A DNA stretch of 64,000 bases, from assembly GCF_963676275.1 (NCBI RefSeq), contig NZ_OY781091.1, positions 3,698,775 through 3,762,774 of the forward strand. The letters are read 5' to 3'. The position numbers were made by a program, and so were the translations under genes. The notes beneath the pieces are model-generated. The model was not told the DNA's origin. It saw only the letters and a program-made list of their open reading frames with translations, and did not search any database. Source of the DNA: an uncultured Cohaesibacter sp. (GTDB lineage Bacteria > Pseudomonadota > Alphaproteobacteria > Rhizobiales > Cohaesibacteraceae). Positions 35,059-43,842 of this stretch are shown one piece after another. Numbering within the stretch: position 1 is the stretch's first letter; each line of letters opens with the position of its first letter.

Positions 35059-36576
35059 ATGATCAACGATGACAGCAAAAGCCAGCCCCTTACAGGGGCT
35101 AGCCTGCTCATTGCTGCGCTGGCCATCGGCACCGGCAACTTTCTGGTCGTGCTGGACAGCACCATTGCCAACGTATCTGTGCCCACCATTGCCGGATCGC
35201 TGGGTGTTTCCATGTCGCAAGGGACATGGGTCATCACCTCCTATGCCGTGGCCGAGGCCATTACGGTTCCTCTGACTGGCTGGCTGGCGATGAAATTCGG
35301 TGCCGCGCGCACCTTCATATTCTGTTTCTTCGCCTTCGCGCTGGTGTCCCTTTATTGCGGCATGGCCGGTTCGCTCAATTCGCTCATTCTCGGTCGAGTT
35401 CTGCTCGGGCTGGTGGGCGGCCCCATCATGCCGCTTTCCCAGATGCTGCTGATGCGGATCTTTCCCAAGGAAAAAGCCACCGCAGCTTCGGTTCTCTGGG
35501 CAATGACGACCCTTATCGGTCCCATCGCAGGCCCCATTCTGGGCGGCATTATCTGCGACAGCTATGGCTGGCAATGGATCTTCCATATCAAGGTGCCACT
35601 CGCCATCATCGGCGGTCTGGTCGTCTGGTTCTTCCTGCGCACCCAACCGGATCCCAAGCAGAAGGCACGCATCGACGCCATCGGGCTTGCCCTGCTGATT
35701 GTCTGGGTCGGTTCGCTTGAAGTCATGCTGGAAGAAGGGCGCGACAAGGACTGGTTTTCCTCGCCGGAAATCTGCATTCTGGCTGCTGTGGCCGTGGTCG
35801 GCTTCCTTGCCTTCCTGATCTGGGAGCTGACGGACGACAATCCGATTGTCGATCTGCGCATCTTCCGGCATCGAGGCTTTACCGCCGCATCCGTGACCTT
35901 TGCCGGAGGCTTTGCCGCCTTCTTCGCCTCGGTTGTCATTCTCCCCCTGTGGCTGCAGCAGAATATGGGCTACACCGCCACCTGGGCCGGATATGCAACA
36001 GGCATCATGGGTGTGCTGGCGATGATCTCGGCGCCGATTGTCGGCAAGGTGGTTGAAGTGGTCGACGCCCGCATCATCCTGTCCACCGGCCTGTTGGGAC
36101 TGGGGGCAATGACGGCCTGGCGCATGACCTTCAACGGTGACGTGACCTTCCTGCAGATGGCATGGCCCACCCTGTTCACCGGCCCCTTCATGGTGATGTT
36201 CTTCGTGCCGGTAACAGGGCTGGCGCTGGCCACCGTGGAACCGCACGAGCAGGCAAATGCGGCAGGTCTGTCCAACTTCATGCGCACGCTCGCCGGTGCC
36301 TTTGCCACCTCTCTGGTTCAGACCCAATGGCAGAATACCGCGAGGGTCAAACAGAATGAACTGGTCAACATGATGCCCAATACAGACAGGGTCATCAACG
36401 ACATGATGCAATCTGGCATGTCGCACGACGCCGCGGTCGGTAGCCTGAGCTACACGATCTATCACCAGAGCGTCCTGCTCTCCACACTGGAGATGTTCGG
36501 CATCATCACGATTGTGTTTGGACTGGCAGCTCTTTTGCCGTGGCTCGCACCACGCGCAAATATCGTAGAGCACTAA
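35059..36576 (+). CDS. EmrB/QacA-family (DHA2) drug:proton antiporter
   Basis: This 505-residue major facilitator protein has 14 predicted membrane helices. The DHA2 motifs are LDSTIANVSVPTIAGSLG (about 32-49), the motif A-type loop GWLAMKFGAARTF (about 74-86) and the motif C region MTTLIGPIAGPILGGIIC (about 150-167). It exports hydrophobic or amphiphilic compounds with the upstream adaptor and, if functional, the frameshifted outer-membrane lipoprotein. A strong terminator 85 bases downstream ends the operon. Confidence 0.94.
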   Translation: MINDDSKSQPLTGASLLIAALAIGTGNFLVVLDSTIANVSVPTIAGSLGVSMSQGTWVITSYAVAEAITVPLTGWLAMKFGAARTFIFCFFAFALVSLYCGMAGSLNSLILGRVLLGLVGGPIMPLSQMLLMRIFPKEKATAASVLWAMTTLIGPIAGPILGGIICDSYGWQWIFHIKVPLAIIGGLVVWFFLRTQPDPKQKARIDAIGLALLIVWVGSLEVMLEEGRDKDWFSSPEICILAAVAVVGFLAFLIWELTDDNPIVDLRIFRHRGFTAASVTFAGGFAAFFASVVILPLWLQQNMGYTATWAGYATGIMGVLAMISAPIVGKVVEVVDARIILSTGLLGLGAMTAWRMTFNGDVTFLQMAWPTLFTGPFMVMFFVPVTGLALATVEPHEQANAAGLSNFMRTLAGAFATSLVQTQWQNTARVKQNELVNMMPNTDRVINDMMQSGMSHDAAVGSLSYTIYHQSVLLSTLEMFGIITIVFGLAALLPWLAPRANIVEH

Positions 36577-36660
36577 ACCAGCAAAAGAAGAGCACGAAAA
36601 GAAGGTTCTCAAATGAAGACGGATCCCGATCAGTCCGCCTCATACCAGTCCAGACAAGAG

Positions 36661-36698
36661 AAACGCCCGCTTCAGGACCCCTCCTGAAGCGGGCGTTT
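36661..36698. terminator. Strong terminator of the efflux operon
   Basis: AAACGCCCGCTTCAGG and CCTGAAGCGGGCGTTT form a perfect 16-bp stem with a six-base loop and a short T run. It lies just left of the insertion sequence. Confidence 0.9.
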
Positions 36699-36800
36699 TA
36701 ACAGGCATCTGGTGTTCCGTCTCAGCACCTATGGGACAGATTGGATTGATTTGACAAAGGAGGATTTTGGCTCATCGTAGCTCTATCAAAGGAAGCGAAG

Positions 36801-37175
36801 ATGAGACAGAAATCCGGTCTGCAGAAGCCATCTGCAGAGATGACCATCAAAGACATCCGCCGAAAGACCCGAAAGAAATATTCGGCAGAAGAGAAGATCC
36901 GCATTGTGTTGGACGGTTTGCGTGGCGAAGACAGCATCGCCGCCCTGTGCCGCCGCGAAGGTATCTCCGAGAGCCTTTATTACACCTGGTCGAAGGAATT
37001 CCTTGAGGCTGGCAAGAAGCGTCTGGCCGGAGATACGGCTCGTGCAGCCACCAGCGATGAAGTGAAGTTGCTGCGCAAGGAGGCTAGGGATCTTAAGGAA
37101 GTTGTCGCAGAGCAAACACTTGAGCTCCGTCTGCTTAAAAAAAGCATGATCGAAGATGGGGGCGAAGAAGAGTGA
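36801..37175 (+). CDS. IS3-family transposase OrfA
   Basis: This 124-residue protein has the helix-turn-helix of IS3 OrfA proteins (SAEEKIRIVLDGLRGEDSIA, then CRREGISESLYYTWSKEFLE, about 30-73) followed by a leucine-zipper coiled coil (about 85-115) used for multimer formation. It binds the element ends. An internal ATG at 36840 (MTIKDIRRKTRKKYS) is another plausible start and matches related elements. Its stop overlaps the start of OrfB, so the fused OrfAB may also arise by frameshifting. Confidence 0.88.
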   Translation: MRQKSGLQKPSAEMTIKDIRRKTRKKYSAEEKIRIVLDGLRGEDSIAALCRREGISESLYYTWSKEFLEAGKKRLAGDTARAATSDEVKLLRKEARDLKEVVAEQTLELRLLKKSMIEDGGEEE

Positions 37176-38152
37176 GATATCCCGCATCCGAGAAGCATGA
37201 GATCATCCGCCTTGTCGAGGAATCCCATCTGCCGGTAACTCGAACATTGAAGATGTTGGGCATTCCTAAATCAACATTTTATCGTTGGTACGACCGTTTC
37301 CTGATCGATGGTGTTGAAGGGCTGGAAGATCACAGCTCTGCCCCGTCACGAGTCTGGAACCGGATTGAGGATGATGTCCGTGACAAGATCGTCGAACTGG
37401 CTCTGGAGCAAACCGAATTGTCTCCCCGGGAGCTGGCAGTGACCTTCACAGACACGGAAAGCTATTTTGTCTCAGAGGCTTCGGTCTATCGTCTTCTGAA
37501 AGCTCATGACTTGATCACGTCTCCGGCCTTCATCGTCATGAAAGCTGATAATGAATTCCGGGACAAGACAACCCGTCCCAACGAGATGTGGCAAACCGAC
37601 TTCACCTACTTGAAGGTCATTGGCTGGGGTTGGCTTTACCTGTCCACCATTCTTGATGACTTTTCGCGCTATGTCGTGGCTTGGAAATTGTGCACTACCA
37701 TGAAGGTCCATGATGTTACCGACACCCTCAATTTGGCCCTTGAGGCTTCTGGCTGCGATAGCGTGAAGGTTGAACATAAACCGCGCCTGTTGTCGGACAA
37801 TGGCCCATGTTACATCGCTGAGGATCTGGGAAATTGGCTGGAAGACCGGTCAATGAAACAGATACATGGTGCGCCAGGTCATCCGCAGACACAGGGTAAA
37901 ATCGAGCGTTGGCATCAGACACTCAAGAACCGGATCCTGCTGGAGAACTACTTCTTCCCGGCGGATCTGGAAAATGAGATTGCTGCATTCATCAACCACT
38001 ATAATCATCACCGGTACCATGAGAGCCTTGGAAATCTCACACCAGCCGATGTCTACTTCGGAAGAGGACAGGCAATTCTGGAACAAAGGGAAAGGATCAA
38101 ACAGAAGACAATTCAACTGCGCCGCTTGCAACATCAATCACAAGCCGCTTAA
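37172..38152 (+). CDS. IS3-family transposase OrfB (DDE integrase core)
   Basis: This 326-residue protein carries a winged N-terminal segment and an integrase-type catalytic core. The catalytic triad is visible as Asp in MWQTDFTYLK, Asp in LLSDNGPCY, and Glu in TQGKIERWHQTLKNR, with the conserved K/R seven residues after the Glu. It cuts and joins the IS ends. It starts with a GTG overlapping the OrfA stop by 4 bases. The C-terminal YHESLGNLTPADVYFGRG is typical for this subgroup. No internal stops, so it appears functional. Confidence 0.92.
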   Translation: MRYPASEKHEIIRLVEESHLPVTRTLKMLGIPKSTFYRWYDRFLIDGVEGLEDHSSAPSRVWNRIEDDVRDKIVELALEQTELSPRELAVTFTDTESYFVSEASVYRLLKAHDLITSPAFIVMKADNEFRDKTTRPNEMWQTDFTYLKVIGWGWLYLSTILDDFSRYVVAWKLCTTMKVHDVTDTLNLALEASGCDSVKVEHKPRLLSDNGPCYIAEDLGNWLEDRSMKQIHGAPGHPQTQGKIERWHQTLKNRILLENYFFPADLENEIAAFINHYNHHRYHESLGNLTPADVYFGRGQAILEQRERIKQKTIQLRRLQHQSQAA

Positions 38153-38246
38153 ATCGCAGACACTAATGAGCTGAACCCTCCAGTCATAACCACACACATC
38201 AGTCCCAAAGCATTCGACGATGGACACTGGTATCAACAAGAGCGCC

Positions 38247-38450
38247 CTACTCCTCGGAAGAAGCGCTGGTCTCGCATGAATTGTAACCGATCAGCGTATA
38301 AAGCGGGCAGAAGCGGAAAAGCCCCGTTGCCAGCGGCACAATGCCGATCAGGCCCCAGAGCGTTTGCGGTCCGATGAAGACAATCGCCAGCAAAACGATC
38401 CCGACAATAACCCGAATGATCCGATCAAGCTTTCCGACATTTACCGTCAT
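38247..38450 (-). CDS. Small DUF2892 (YgaP-like) membrane protein
   Basis: This 67-residue protein has two close membrane helices separated by a short loop (VGKLDRIIRVIVGIVLLAI, then GLIGIVPLATGLFRFCPLY), the inner-membrane domain known from rhodanese YgaP. It ends with a Cys-containing acidic tail. The start ATG at 38450 has AGGAG 9 bases before it. It often occurs with rhodanese or sulfide genes, but none is seen here. Function unknown. Confidence 0.82.
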   Translation of the reverse strand: MTVNVGKLDRIIRVIVGIVLLAIVFIGPQTLWGLIGIVPLATGLFRFCPLYTLIGYNSCETSASSEE

Positions 38451-38597
38451 GATCAAACTCCTAATAGCAGCAGCAACAGCTTTATCTTACCCCAAAACAG
38501 ACACAGACATCAGGCGAAACACCTATCTGTGCCATTAGGTCACAGCGTGGGCATTGGCACTGACATTGACATATGCGCCTGCCTCGGCCCGAAGGGC

Positions 38598-39143
38598 TCA
38601 ATGGCCCTCGAAATCTATCAATGTATGGACATTCACGCCGCGATCCCTGAGCAGTTGGGCTCCGCCCAGATCTGGCAGATCGATGACAAAGGCGGCCGCC
38701 TCGACAATCCCGCCGACATCCTGCAAAAGCTCGATGGCAGCGGCCGCCGTGCCACCGGTAGCGATCAGATCGTCAACCAGCACGACTTTTTCACCCGCCT
38801 CAATCGCATCGGCATGCATCTCGATCCGGTCGGTGCCATATTCCAGCGAATAATCCTGCGAGACGACGTCACCGGGCAGCTTGCCCTGCTTGCGAATGGG
38901 CACGAAGCCAACACCGAGGAAATCCGCCATCGCACCGCCAAAAATGAAGCCACGCGCCTCGATGCCGACAATCTTCCTGATATCCTTGCCCTCAAACGGA
39001 GCAGCCAGATCCCGAATGGACTGGCGAAAGCCTTCCGCATGGGCAATGAGGCTCGTTATGTCACGAAAAATGATCCCCCGCTTGGGATAGTCGGGAATGG
39101 ACCGGACCAGACTTTTAAGATCGATATTCTCACTGCTTTGCAT
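38598..39143 (-). CDS. apt: Adenine phosphoribosyltransferase
   Basis: Apt salvages adenine to AMP using PRPP, in the cytoplasm. The 181-residue type I phosphoribosyltransferase has the N-terminal RSIPDYPKRGIIFRDITSL (about 13-31), the adenine-site IEARGFIFGGAMA (about 59-71) and the PRPP loop VVLVDDLIATGGTAAAAIEL (about 119-138). Length matches the family. It uses the PRPP made by Prs. It is separated from the LacI gene upstream by 294 bases and appears monocistronic. Confidence 0.95.
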   Translation of the reverse strand: MQSSENIDLKSLVRSIPDYPKRGIIFRDITSLIAHAEGFRQSIRDLAAPFEGKDIRKIVGIEARGFIFGGAMADFLGVGFVPIRKQGKLPGDVVSQDYSLEYGTDRIEMHADAIEAGEKVVLVDDLIATGGTAAAAIELLQDVGGIVEAAAFVIDLPDLGGAQLLRDRGVNVHTLIDFEGH

Positions 39144-39437
39144 TCGGTAGGCTCCGCTTCTTGCAATTCATGGCACCGGCAACGGCTGCATTATGGTGTA
39201 GGCAACCCCATTTCCAAGGGCTGATGAGCCGGGCCTATCCAGCCCTTGGCACAATCCAACGACCCGCGCCCGGCACCTGTTTCCATGCAAACTATCTTGC
39301 ACAAGACAACAGGCTTAGCAATTGCACGATCAGCGCAAAATATCCATTCTTGCGGAAATAAGGCCTGCCTGTTCACAGAAGAGCGGCAAGCTGCTCGGAA
39401 CAGAATTTACGCCTTCGCGCAAGAGGCTTCGGGCCAA

Positions 39438-40496
39438 TCACGAAAACTCGCCGGGCAATGGTCTGCCATTGAGGCGCAAATGATGCTGCAAATAAACAGG
39501 ATCGAGATTTTCCTGCCCGCCCCATATTGCATTGAGTGATGCAACGCTGGCCCGGCCATATTGTTCACCGGGCACGCCGATGGAATTCAGCCAACCCGCA
39601 ATCCATGGATTGAGAGGATTATCGTCAAATCCGAAAAAGCCGAAATCCTTGACAGGATCAAACCCAGCCTCCACCACGCGACGATAGGCACCATAGGCAA
39701 GCAGATCGCTCATGCAAAGAATGACCCTTGGCGGCTCCTTGCGGTCCAGAATCTGCTGCATGGCACCATAGCCCACCTCAAGATGATTGAGGCCCTTGAT
39801 ATGGGCATGAAGAATATCCTGCTCTGCAATCCCCGCCTTTGCCAGACCATCCAGCACCCCCTGACGCCGAAAGGTGGCTGCGGTTTTATCCAGAGAAGCA
39901 TGTATCAAACCAACCTTGCGGATGCCCCGTGAAATCAGAAGCTCGGCCACATCCAGCCCGATCTGGTAATTGTCGATGCCCATATAGGGGCTCTTGCTAT
40001 GGCCCGGATCGGGGCGATTGACAAACAGCATGGGCGGACCATCCTCCCGCATGCGATCCAGCACCGGTGAGTTGATGGCGCCAACGATAATGACCGCCCG
40101 TGCCAGTTGGGACTGCATCTCCAGCAGATATTCATCCTGAATTTCGGCCCGCTCATAGGTGTCGCACAGCGACAGCACATAGCCCTCATTGCGCAAGGAA
40201 CGTTCTATGGATGCCGCAATGGAGGCCATCGTCGGATTTTCCAGAGCGGCCGCAAGCAGACCAACAATGCGGCTCTCCTGACAACGCAGCGCCCGCCCGA
40301 TGCTGGCAGGCCGATAATGCAGTGCGTCAACCGAGGCCTGAACACGCTCTATCGTCTGCTTGGAAGCCTTGTTGGTTATACCATTGATAATTCTTGAAGC
40401 CGTAGCGATGGAAACACCCGCATGCGCGGCGACCATGGCCAACGAAACTCTCCCGCTTTTGTTGCTTTTACGCTTTTTTTCTTTCTTGGCTGGCAT
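39438..40496 (-). CDS. LacI-family transcriptional regulator
   Basis: This 352-residue regulator has a LacI helix-turn-helix and hinge at the N-terminus (VSLAMVAAHAGVSIATASRI, residues 17-36, and the hinge HYRPASIGRALR) followed by a type I periplasmic-binding-like sensor domain (about 70-340). It starts with a strongly basic MPAKKEKKRKSNKSGR. Effectors are usually sugars or sugar acids; no adjacent transport or catabolic gene indicates the target. A 12-bp palindrome TATGAATTCATA lies 25 bases upstream of its start and may be an autoregulatory site. Confidence 0.88.
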   Translation of the reverse strand: MPAKKEKKRKSNKSGRVSLAMVAAHAGVSIATASRIINGITNKASKQTIERVQASVDALHYRPASIGRALRCQESRIVGLLAAALENPTMASIAASIERSLRNEGYVLSLCDTYERAEIQDEYLLEMQSQLARAVIIVGAINSPVLDRMREDGPPMLFVNRPDPGHSKSPYMGIDNYQIGLDVAELLISRGIRKVGLIHASLDKTAATFRRQGVLDGLAKAGIAEQDILHAHIKGLNHLEVGYGAMQQILDRKEPPRVILCMSDLLAYGAYRRVVEAGFDPVKDFGFFGFDDNPLNPWIAGWLNSIGVPGEQYGRASVASLNAIWGGQENLDPVYLQHHLRLNGRPLPGEFS

Positions 40497-40519
40497 TCTG
40501 TTTCTCTATAGTTATAATC

Positions 40520-40531
40520 TATGAATTCATA
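40520..40531. promoter_or_regulatory. Palindrome upstream of the LacI gene
   Basis: TATGAATTCATA is an exact 12-bp palindrome in an AT-rich segment just upstream of the LacI start, a candidate autoregulatory operator. The evidence is position and symmetry only. Confidence 0.3.
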
Positions 40532-40680
40532 TATATAATTAAAATTAACTACAAGTCTTCCGGGAAGCTTTCCTTAACACAATCGTCGCAGACAGGGCCT
40601 GTTGAAAGCCATTTCAAGAGAGTGCATCCCTGCGCTTCAGCACGTCCAAAAGCATCTGCAAAAAGAAATCTTGGCCACGA

Positions 40681-40706
40681 AAAAGGGCTCCATGAGGAGC
40701 CCTTTT
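40681..40706. terminator. Terminator downstream of petABC
   Basis: AAAAGGGCTCC and GGAGCCCTTTT pair perfectly around ATGA, with an A run on one side and a T run on the other. It lies 30 bases after the cytochrome c1 stop. Confidence 0.85.
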
Positions 40707-40735
40707 CACTTGATCCAACAAAGATGGATGCAATC

Positions 40736-41617
40736 TCAGTGTTTGACCTTTGACCAAAGCTTGCGCTTGGTAAAGAACAACAGGAAGGAGAAGACCACCA
40801 GGAAGATCAGGGAGTTGACACCAACCTTCTTGCGTTCTTCAAGCTTCGGTTCCGCAGCCCACATCAGGAAGGCCGTGACATCCTTTGCATATTGCTCTTT
40901 GGTCATCGGTGAACCATCGGTATAGTCCACCAACTCGTCTGAGAGCGGCGGAGCCATGCCGATCGCCACGCCGGAATTGAAGGCCGGGTTGTAATATTTG
41001 TCCCCGACCGTCTCAGCCAGCTCTTCAGGCGTTTCTTCATAGGCCGTCAGCAGCGCATAGATATAGTCCGGACCATATTCCTGATAGGCCGTTATCGGAT
41101 GCCAGATGAGGCGCAGAATGTCATTGAAGACTTCAATGCCCACATCCGGACCAACCGAGGCCGCACGCGCCTTGGCAATCAGGGAAAGATCAGGCGGAGC
41201 CTTGCCGCCATTGGCAGCCGCTGCCGCTTCCACATTGGGGAATGGCGACGGGAAATGATCGAACGGCTTGCCCGCCCGGGTGAACATGTCACCATCGGCG
41301 TTGGGGCCGTCTTCCACTTCATATTCTGCCGCAAGGGTCTTGATCTGATCCTCGGAATAGCCAAGAGCACCCTCCTGCCCCAGATTGCGGAAGGCAATAT
41401 AGTCAAGCGAATGACAGCTGGAGCAAACCTCGCGATAAACCTGCAGGCCGCGCTGCAACTGCGCCTTGTCGAACTTGCCGAACGGCCCCGCAAAGGACCA
41501 GTCCTGCTTCTTGTAATGAAAACTGCTCTCGCCCGAAGCCATCGCGCTGACGGAGGAAACCGTCAGAGCACCGGCAATAACGAGCGCGCGAACCGCAGTT
41601 TTGGTAAGCGTAATCAT
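40736..41617 (-). CDS. petC: Cytochrome c1, bc1 complex
   Basis: Cytochrome c1 passes electrons from the Rieske protein to soluble or membrane cytochrome c. The 293-residue protein has a signal peptide (about 1-27), the haem-binding CSSCH (residues 65-69), an axial-Met candidate in GVAIGMAPPL, and a single C-terminal membrane anchor (about 268-288) ending in basic residues. It lies 23 bases after cytochrome b in the petABC operon. A terminator follows. Confidence 0.96.
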   Translation of the reverse strand: MITLTKTAVRALVIAGALTVSSVSAMASGESSFHYKKQDWSFAGPFGKFDKAQLQRGLQVYREVCSSCHSLDYIAFRNLGQEGALGYSEDQIKTLAAEYEVEDGPNADGDMFTRAGKPFDHFPSPFPNVEAAAAANGGKAPPDLSLIAKARAASVGPDVGIEVFNDILRLIWHPITAYQEYGPDYIYALLTAYEETPEELAETVGDKYYNPAFNSGVAIGMAPPLSDELVDYTDGSPMTKEQYAKDVTAFLMWAAEPKLEERKKVGVNSLIFLVVFSFLLFFTKRKLWSKVKH

Positions 41618-41640
41618 GGGTCGTCCCTTTCCTCGCTCGT

Positions 41641-42894
41641 TCAGGCTTTCGCCTCTGCCGCAGCAGAGTCGCCATGTTTAGCCAAGACTGCTTCATTGAT
41701 CGATGCCGGCAACGGCTTGGGCTTCTCGATGAAACCAAGCACTGGCAGGATGACCAGGAAGTAGGCGAAATAGTAGACCGTAAAGATACGCGCCCAGAGG
41801 ATGTAGCCACCTTCAGCCGGTTTACCGCCCAGATAGCCAAGACCGATGCAGACAACCACAAAGATCCAGAAGAACTGGCGCCCCAGCGGGCGATAATTCA
41901 TGGAACGAACCTTGGAGGTATCAAGCCATGGCAGCACGAACAAAACGGCAATCGCACCGAACATCGCCAGCACACCGCCCAGCTTGTCGGGAATGGCGCG
42001 CAGGATGGCATAGAATGGCAGGAAGTACCATTCCGGTACGATATGCGGAGGCGTGACCAGCGGGTCGGCCGGAATATAGTTGTCCGGATGCCCCATGAAG
42101 TTTGGCACCATGAACATCATCCAGGCAAAGAATACCAGGAACACCACAATGGCGAACAGATCCTTGACCGTATAATAGGGCGTGAATGGAACCGTATCCT
42201 TGCTGCTCTTGACTTCAACGCCAGTCGGGTTGTTGTTGCCAACCACGTGGAAGGCCCAGATATGCAGGGCAACCACGCCAACCAGCATGAATGGCAGCAG
42301 ATAATGCAGCGAGAAGAAGCGGTTGAGCGTCGGATTATCAACCGAGAAACCACCCCACAGCAAAGTCACGATCGGATCGCCTACTGCCGGGAAGGCCGAG
42401 AACAGGTTGGTAATAACCGTAGCACCCCAGAAGGACATCTGCCCCCAGGGCAGCACATAGCCCATGAAGCCGGTCGCCATCATCAAGAGGAAGATCACGA
42501 CGCCGAGAATCCAGACCACTTCACGCGGCGCCTTGTAGGACCCGTAATAGAGGCCACGGAAGATATGGATATAAACGGCAATGAAGAACATGGACGCGCC
42601 ATTGGCATGCATGTAACGCAGCAGCCAGCCCCAGTTCACATCACGCATGATATGTTCAACCGAAGCAAAGGCAATCGCCGTATTGGGCGCATAATGCATG
42701 ACAAGCACGATGCCGGTCACGATCTGCGCCACAAGACAGACGGCGAGAATGGCGCCGAATGTATAGTAATAGTTGAGATTCTTGGGAACAGGATAGGCGA
42801 TGAAGGAAGAATGCACCAGACCGGCAATCGGCAGGCGACTTTCCATCCATTTCAAGAACCCGTTCTGCGGCTCGAAGGTCGAATGTCCGCTCAT
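41641..42894 (-). CDS. petB: Cytochrome b, bc1 complex
   Basis: Cytochrome b holds both b haems and the Qo and Qi quinone sites of the bc1 complex. The 417-residue protein has eight membrane helices. Haem-binding histidines sit in [19 protein letters not shown] (about 85-103) and [21 protein letters not shown] (given in part, about 200-220), and the Qo-site motif [13 protein letters not shown] is present (about 286-298). It is the middle gene of the operon, 29 bases after petA. Confidence 0.97.
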   Translation of the reverse strand: MSGHSTFEPQNGFLKWMESRLPIAGLVHSSFIAYPVPKNLNYYYTFGAILAVCLVAQIVTGIVLVMHYAPNTAIAFASVEHIMRDVNWGWLLRYMHANGASMFFIAVYIHIFRGLYYGSYKAPREVVWILGVVIFLLMMATGFMGYVLPWGQMSFWGATVITNLFSAFPAVGDPIVTLLWGGFSVDNPTLNRFFSLHYLLPFMLVGVVALHIWAFHVVGNNNPTGVEVKSSKDTVPFTPYYTVKDLFAIVVFLVFFAWMMFMVPNFMGHPDNYIPADPLVTPPHIVPEWYFLPFYAILRAIPDKLGGVLAMFGAIAVLFVLPWLDTSKVRSMNYRPLGRQFFWIFVVVCIGLGYLGGKPAEGGYILWARIFTVYYFAYFLVILPVLGFIEKPKPLPASINEAVLAKHGDSAAAEAKA

Positions 42895-42923
42895 GACTGG
42901 TCTCCTTAAGACATTTGCGGGCG

Positions 42924-43448
42924 TCAGCCGATTTTGATCAGTGTATCGCTAACGAACTCATAGGGTGGCAACTCCAGATTCAAAGGAGCCGGCCCCTTGC
43001 GAATACGACCGGCAGAATCATAATGCGACCCATGGCACGGGCAGAACCAGCCATCATAATCGCCCTTCTGTCCTTCAGGCACACACCCCAGATGTGTGCA
43101 GATGCCGATCTGGACAAGCCAATTTTCCTTGCCCGGTTTCACACGTTCTTCGTCGGTCTGAGGATCCCGGAGTTCTGCCACATCGACAGCGCGGGCCTCA
43201 TCAATCTCACTTTGGGTTCTGTTCCGGATGAATACCGGCTTGCCACGCCATTTGACGGTTAGGCTTTGCCCCTCTTCGATGGAGGAAATATCCACTTCGA
43301 TGGATGATAGCGCCACAGCGCTGGCATCGGGGTTCATCTGGTCAATAAATGGCCAAGCGAGCGCAGCTGCGCCGACGGCCCCGAACGCTCCGGTCGCGAT
43401 ATAAAGAAAGTCGCGGCGGGTTGGTTCTTCCCTTTCGCTGGTAGCCAA
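42924..43448 (-). CDS. petA: Rieske iron-sulfur protein, bc1 complex
   Basis: The Rieske protein carries a 2Fe-2S cluster that accepts electrons from ubiquinol. The 174-residue protein has a twin-arginine motif TRRDF near the start, a membrane anchor (about 16-38), and cluster ligands in CTHLGC (Cys117, His119) and CPCHGS (Cys136, His139), with the disulfide cysteines 122 and 138. The start appears to be a TTG at 43448 with AGAGGA upstream; no in-frame ATG precedes it. It is the first gene of the petABC operon. Confidence 0.96.
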   Translation of the reverse strand: MATSEREEPTRRDFLYIATGAFGAVGAAALAWPFIDQMNPDASAVALSSIEVDISSIEEGQSLTVKWRGKPVFIRNRTQSEIDEARAVDVAELRDPQTDEERVKPGKENWLVQIGICTHLGCVPEGQKGDYDGWFCPCHGSHYDSAGRIRKGPAPLNLELPPYEFVSDTLIKIG

Positions 43449-43842
43449 GACGAGGTCCTCTTCTAGCCAGTGTCCAACTCCAGCTCGCCCGCGCCTCCTT
43501 ATATCAGCGTTTCGAAAAGAAACGACAAAGTCCCAAAATCGCGGCGAGCCAATTTCGCTGATACTCAGTTTTTATACCGAGACCAGTTCAACACTTTTTA
43601 CATTGATCGCAGATGTTGTCTAGAGCGGCAAATCGCCGAAACAGCCGATTCTCGGCGGTTTGGACTGACAAATTCGTCTTATATTGGGAAAAACCGCAGG
43701 AATTGCCAAAGGACTTCTACTTATCCAAGCAATTGCCACACCTCACTAAATGATAAGGCTGCGACCTTTTGTTTGGAACGATTCTAGTGGAAAAAGAGGA
43801 CGGCACCACCACGCGCCTGAAAAATCCTGACATTTTTGACAA
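43449..43842 (-). other. Intergenic region upstream of petABC
   Basis: This 394-base region upstream of petA probably holds the operon promoter. The right edge contains an inverted repeat (AATCAGGCG and CGCCTGATT, 43841-43856) that spans the stop of the ABC transporter gene and may form its terminator, although the T run is weak. No gene is supported. Confidence 0.45.

Larger units (their letters stand above)
36752..38186 (+). mobile_element. IS3-family insertion sequence, about 1.43 kb
   Basis: Two overlapping frames encode an HTH-containing OrfA and a DDE integrase-core OrfB, the IS3 layout. Imperfect terminal inverted repeats are proposed: TGACAAAGGAGG... on the left and TGACTGGAGGG... 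(read inwards) on the right, with further similarity in GGCTCATCG versus AGCTCATTA. No clear target duplication flanks these ends, so boundaries are approximate. Both frames are intact, so the copy may be active. It lies between the efflux operon terminator and a convergent gene and does not disrupt a gene. Confidence 0.82.

Noticed and set aside
34924-36612. Long minus-strand frame (562 codons) opposite the efflux pump genes
   Set aside because: It is antisense to two well-supported genes with clear domains; its composition (His, Gln and Gly rich) is that of a mirror frame in GC-biased DNA.
41674-42909. Long plus-strand frame opposite cytochrome b
   Set aside because: Antisense to a gene of unmistakable identity; no domain features.
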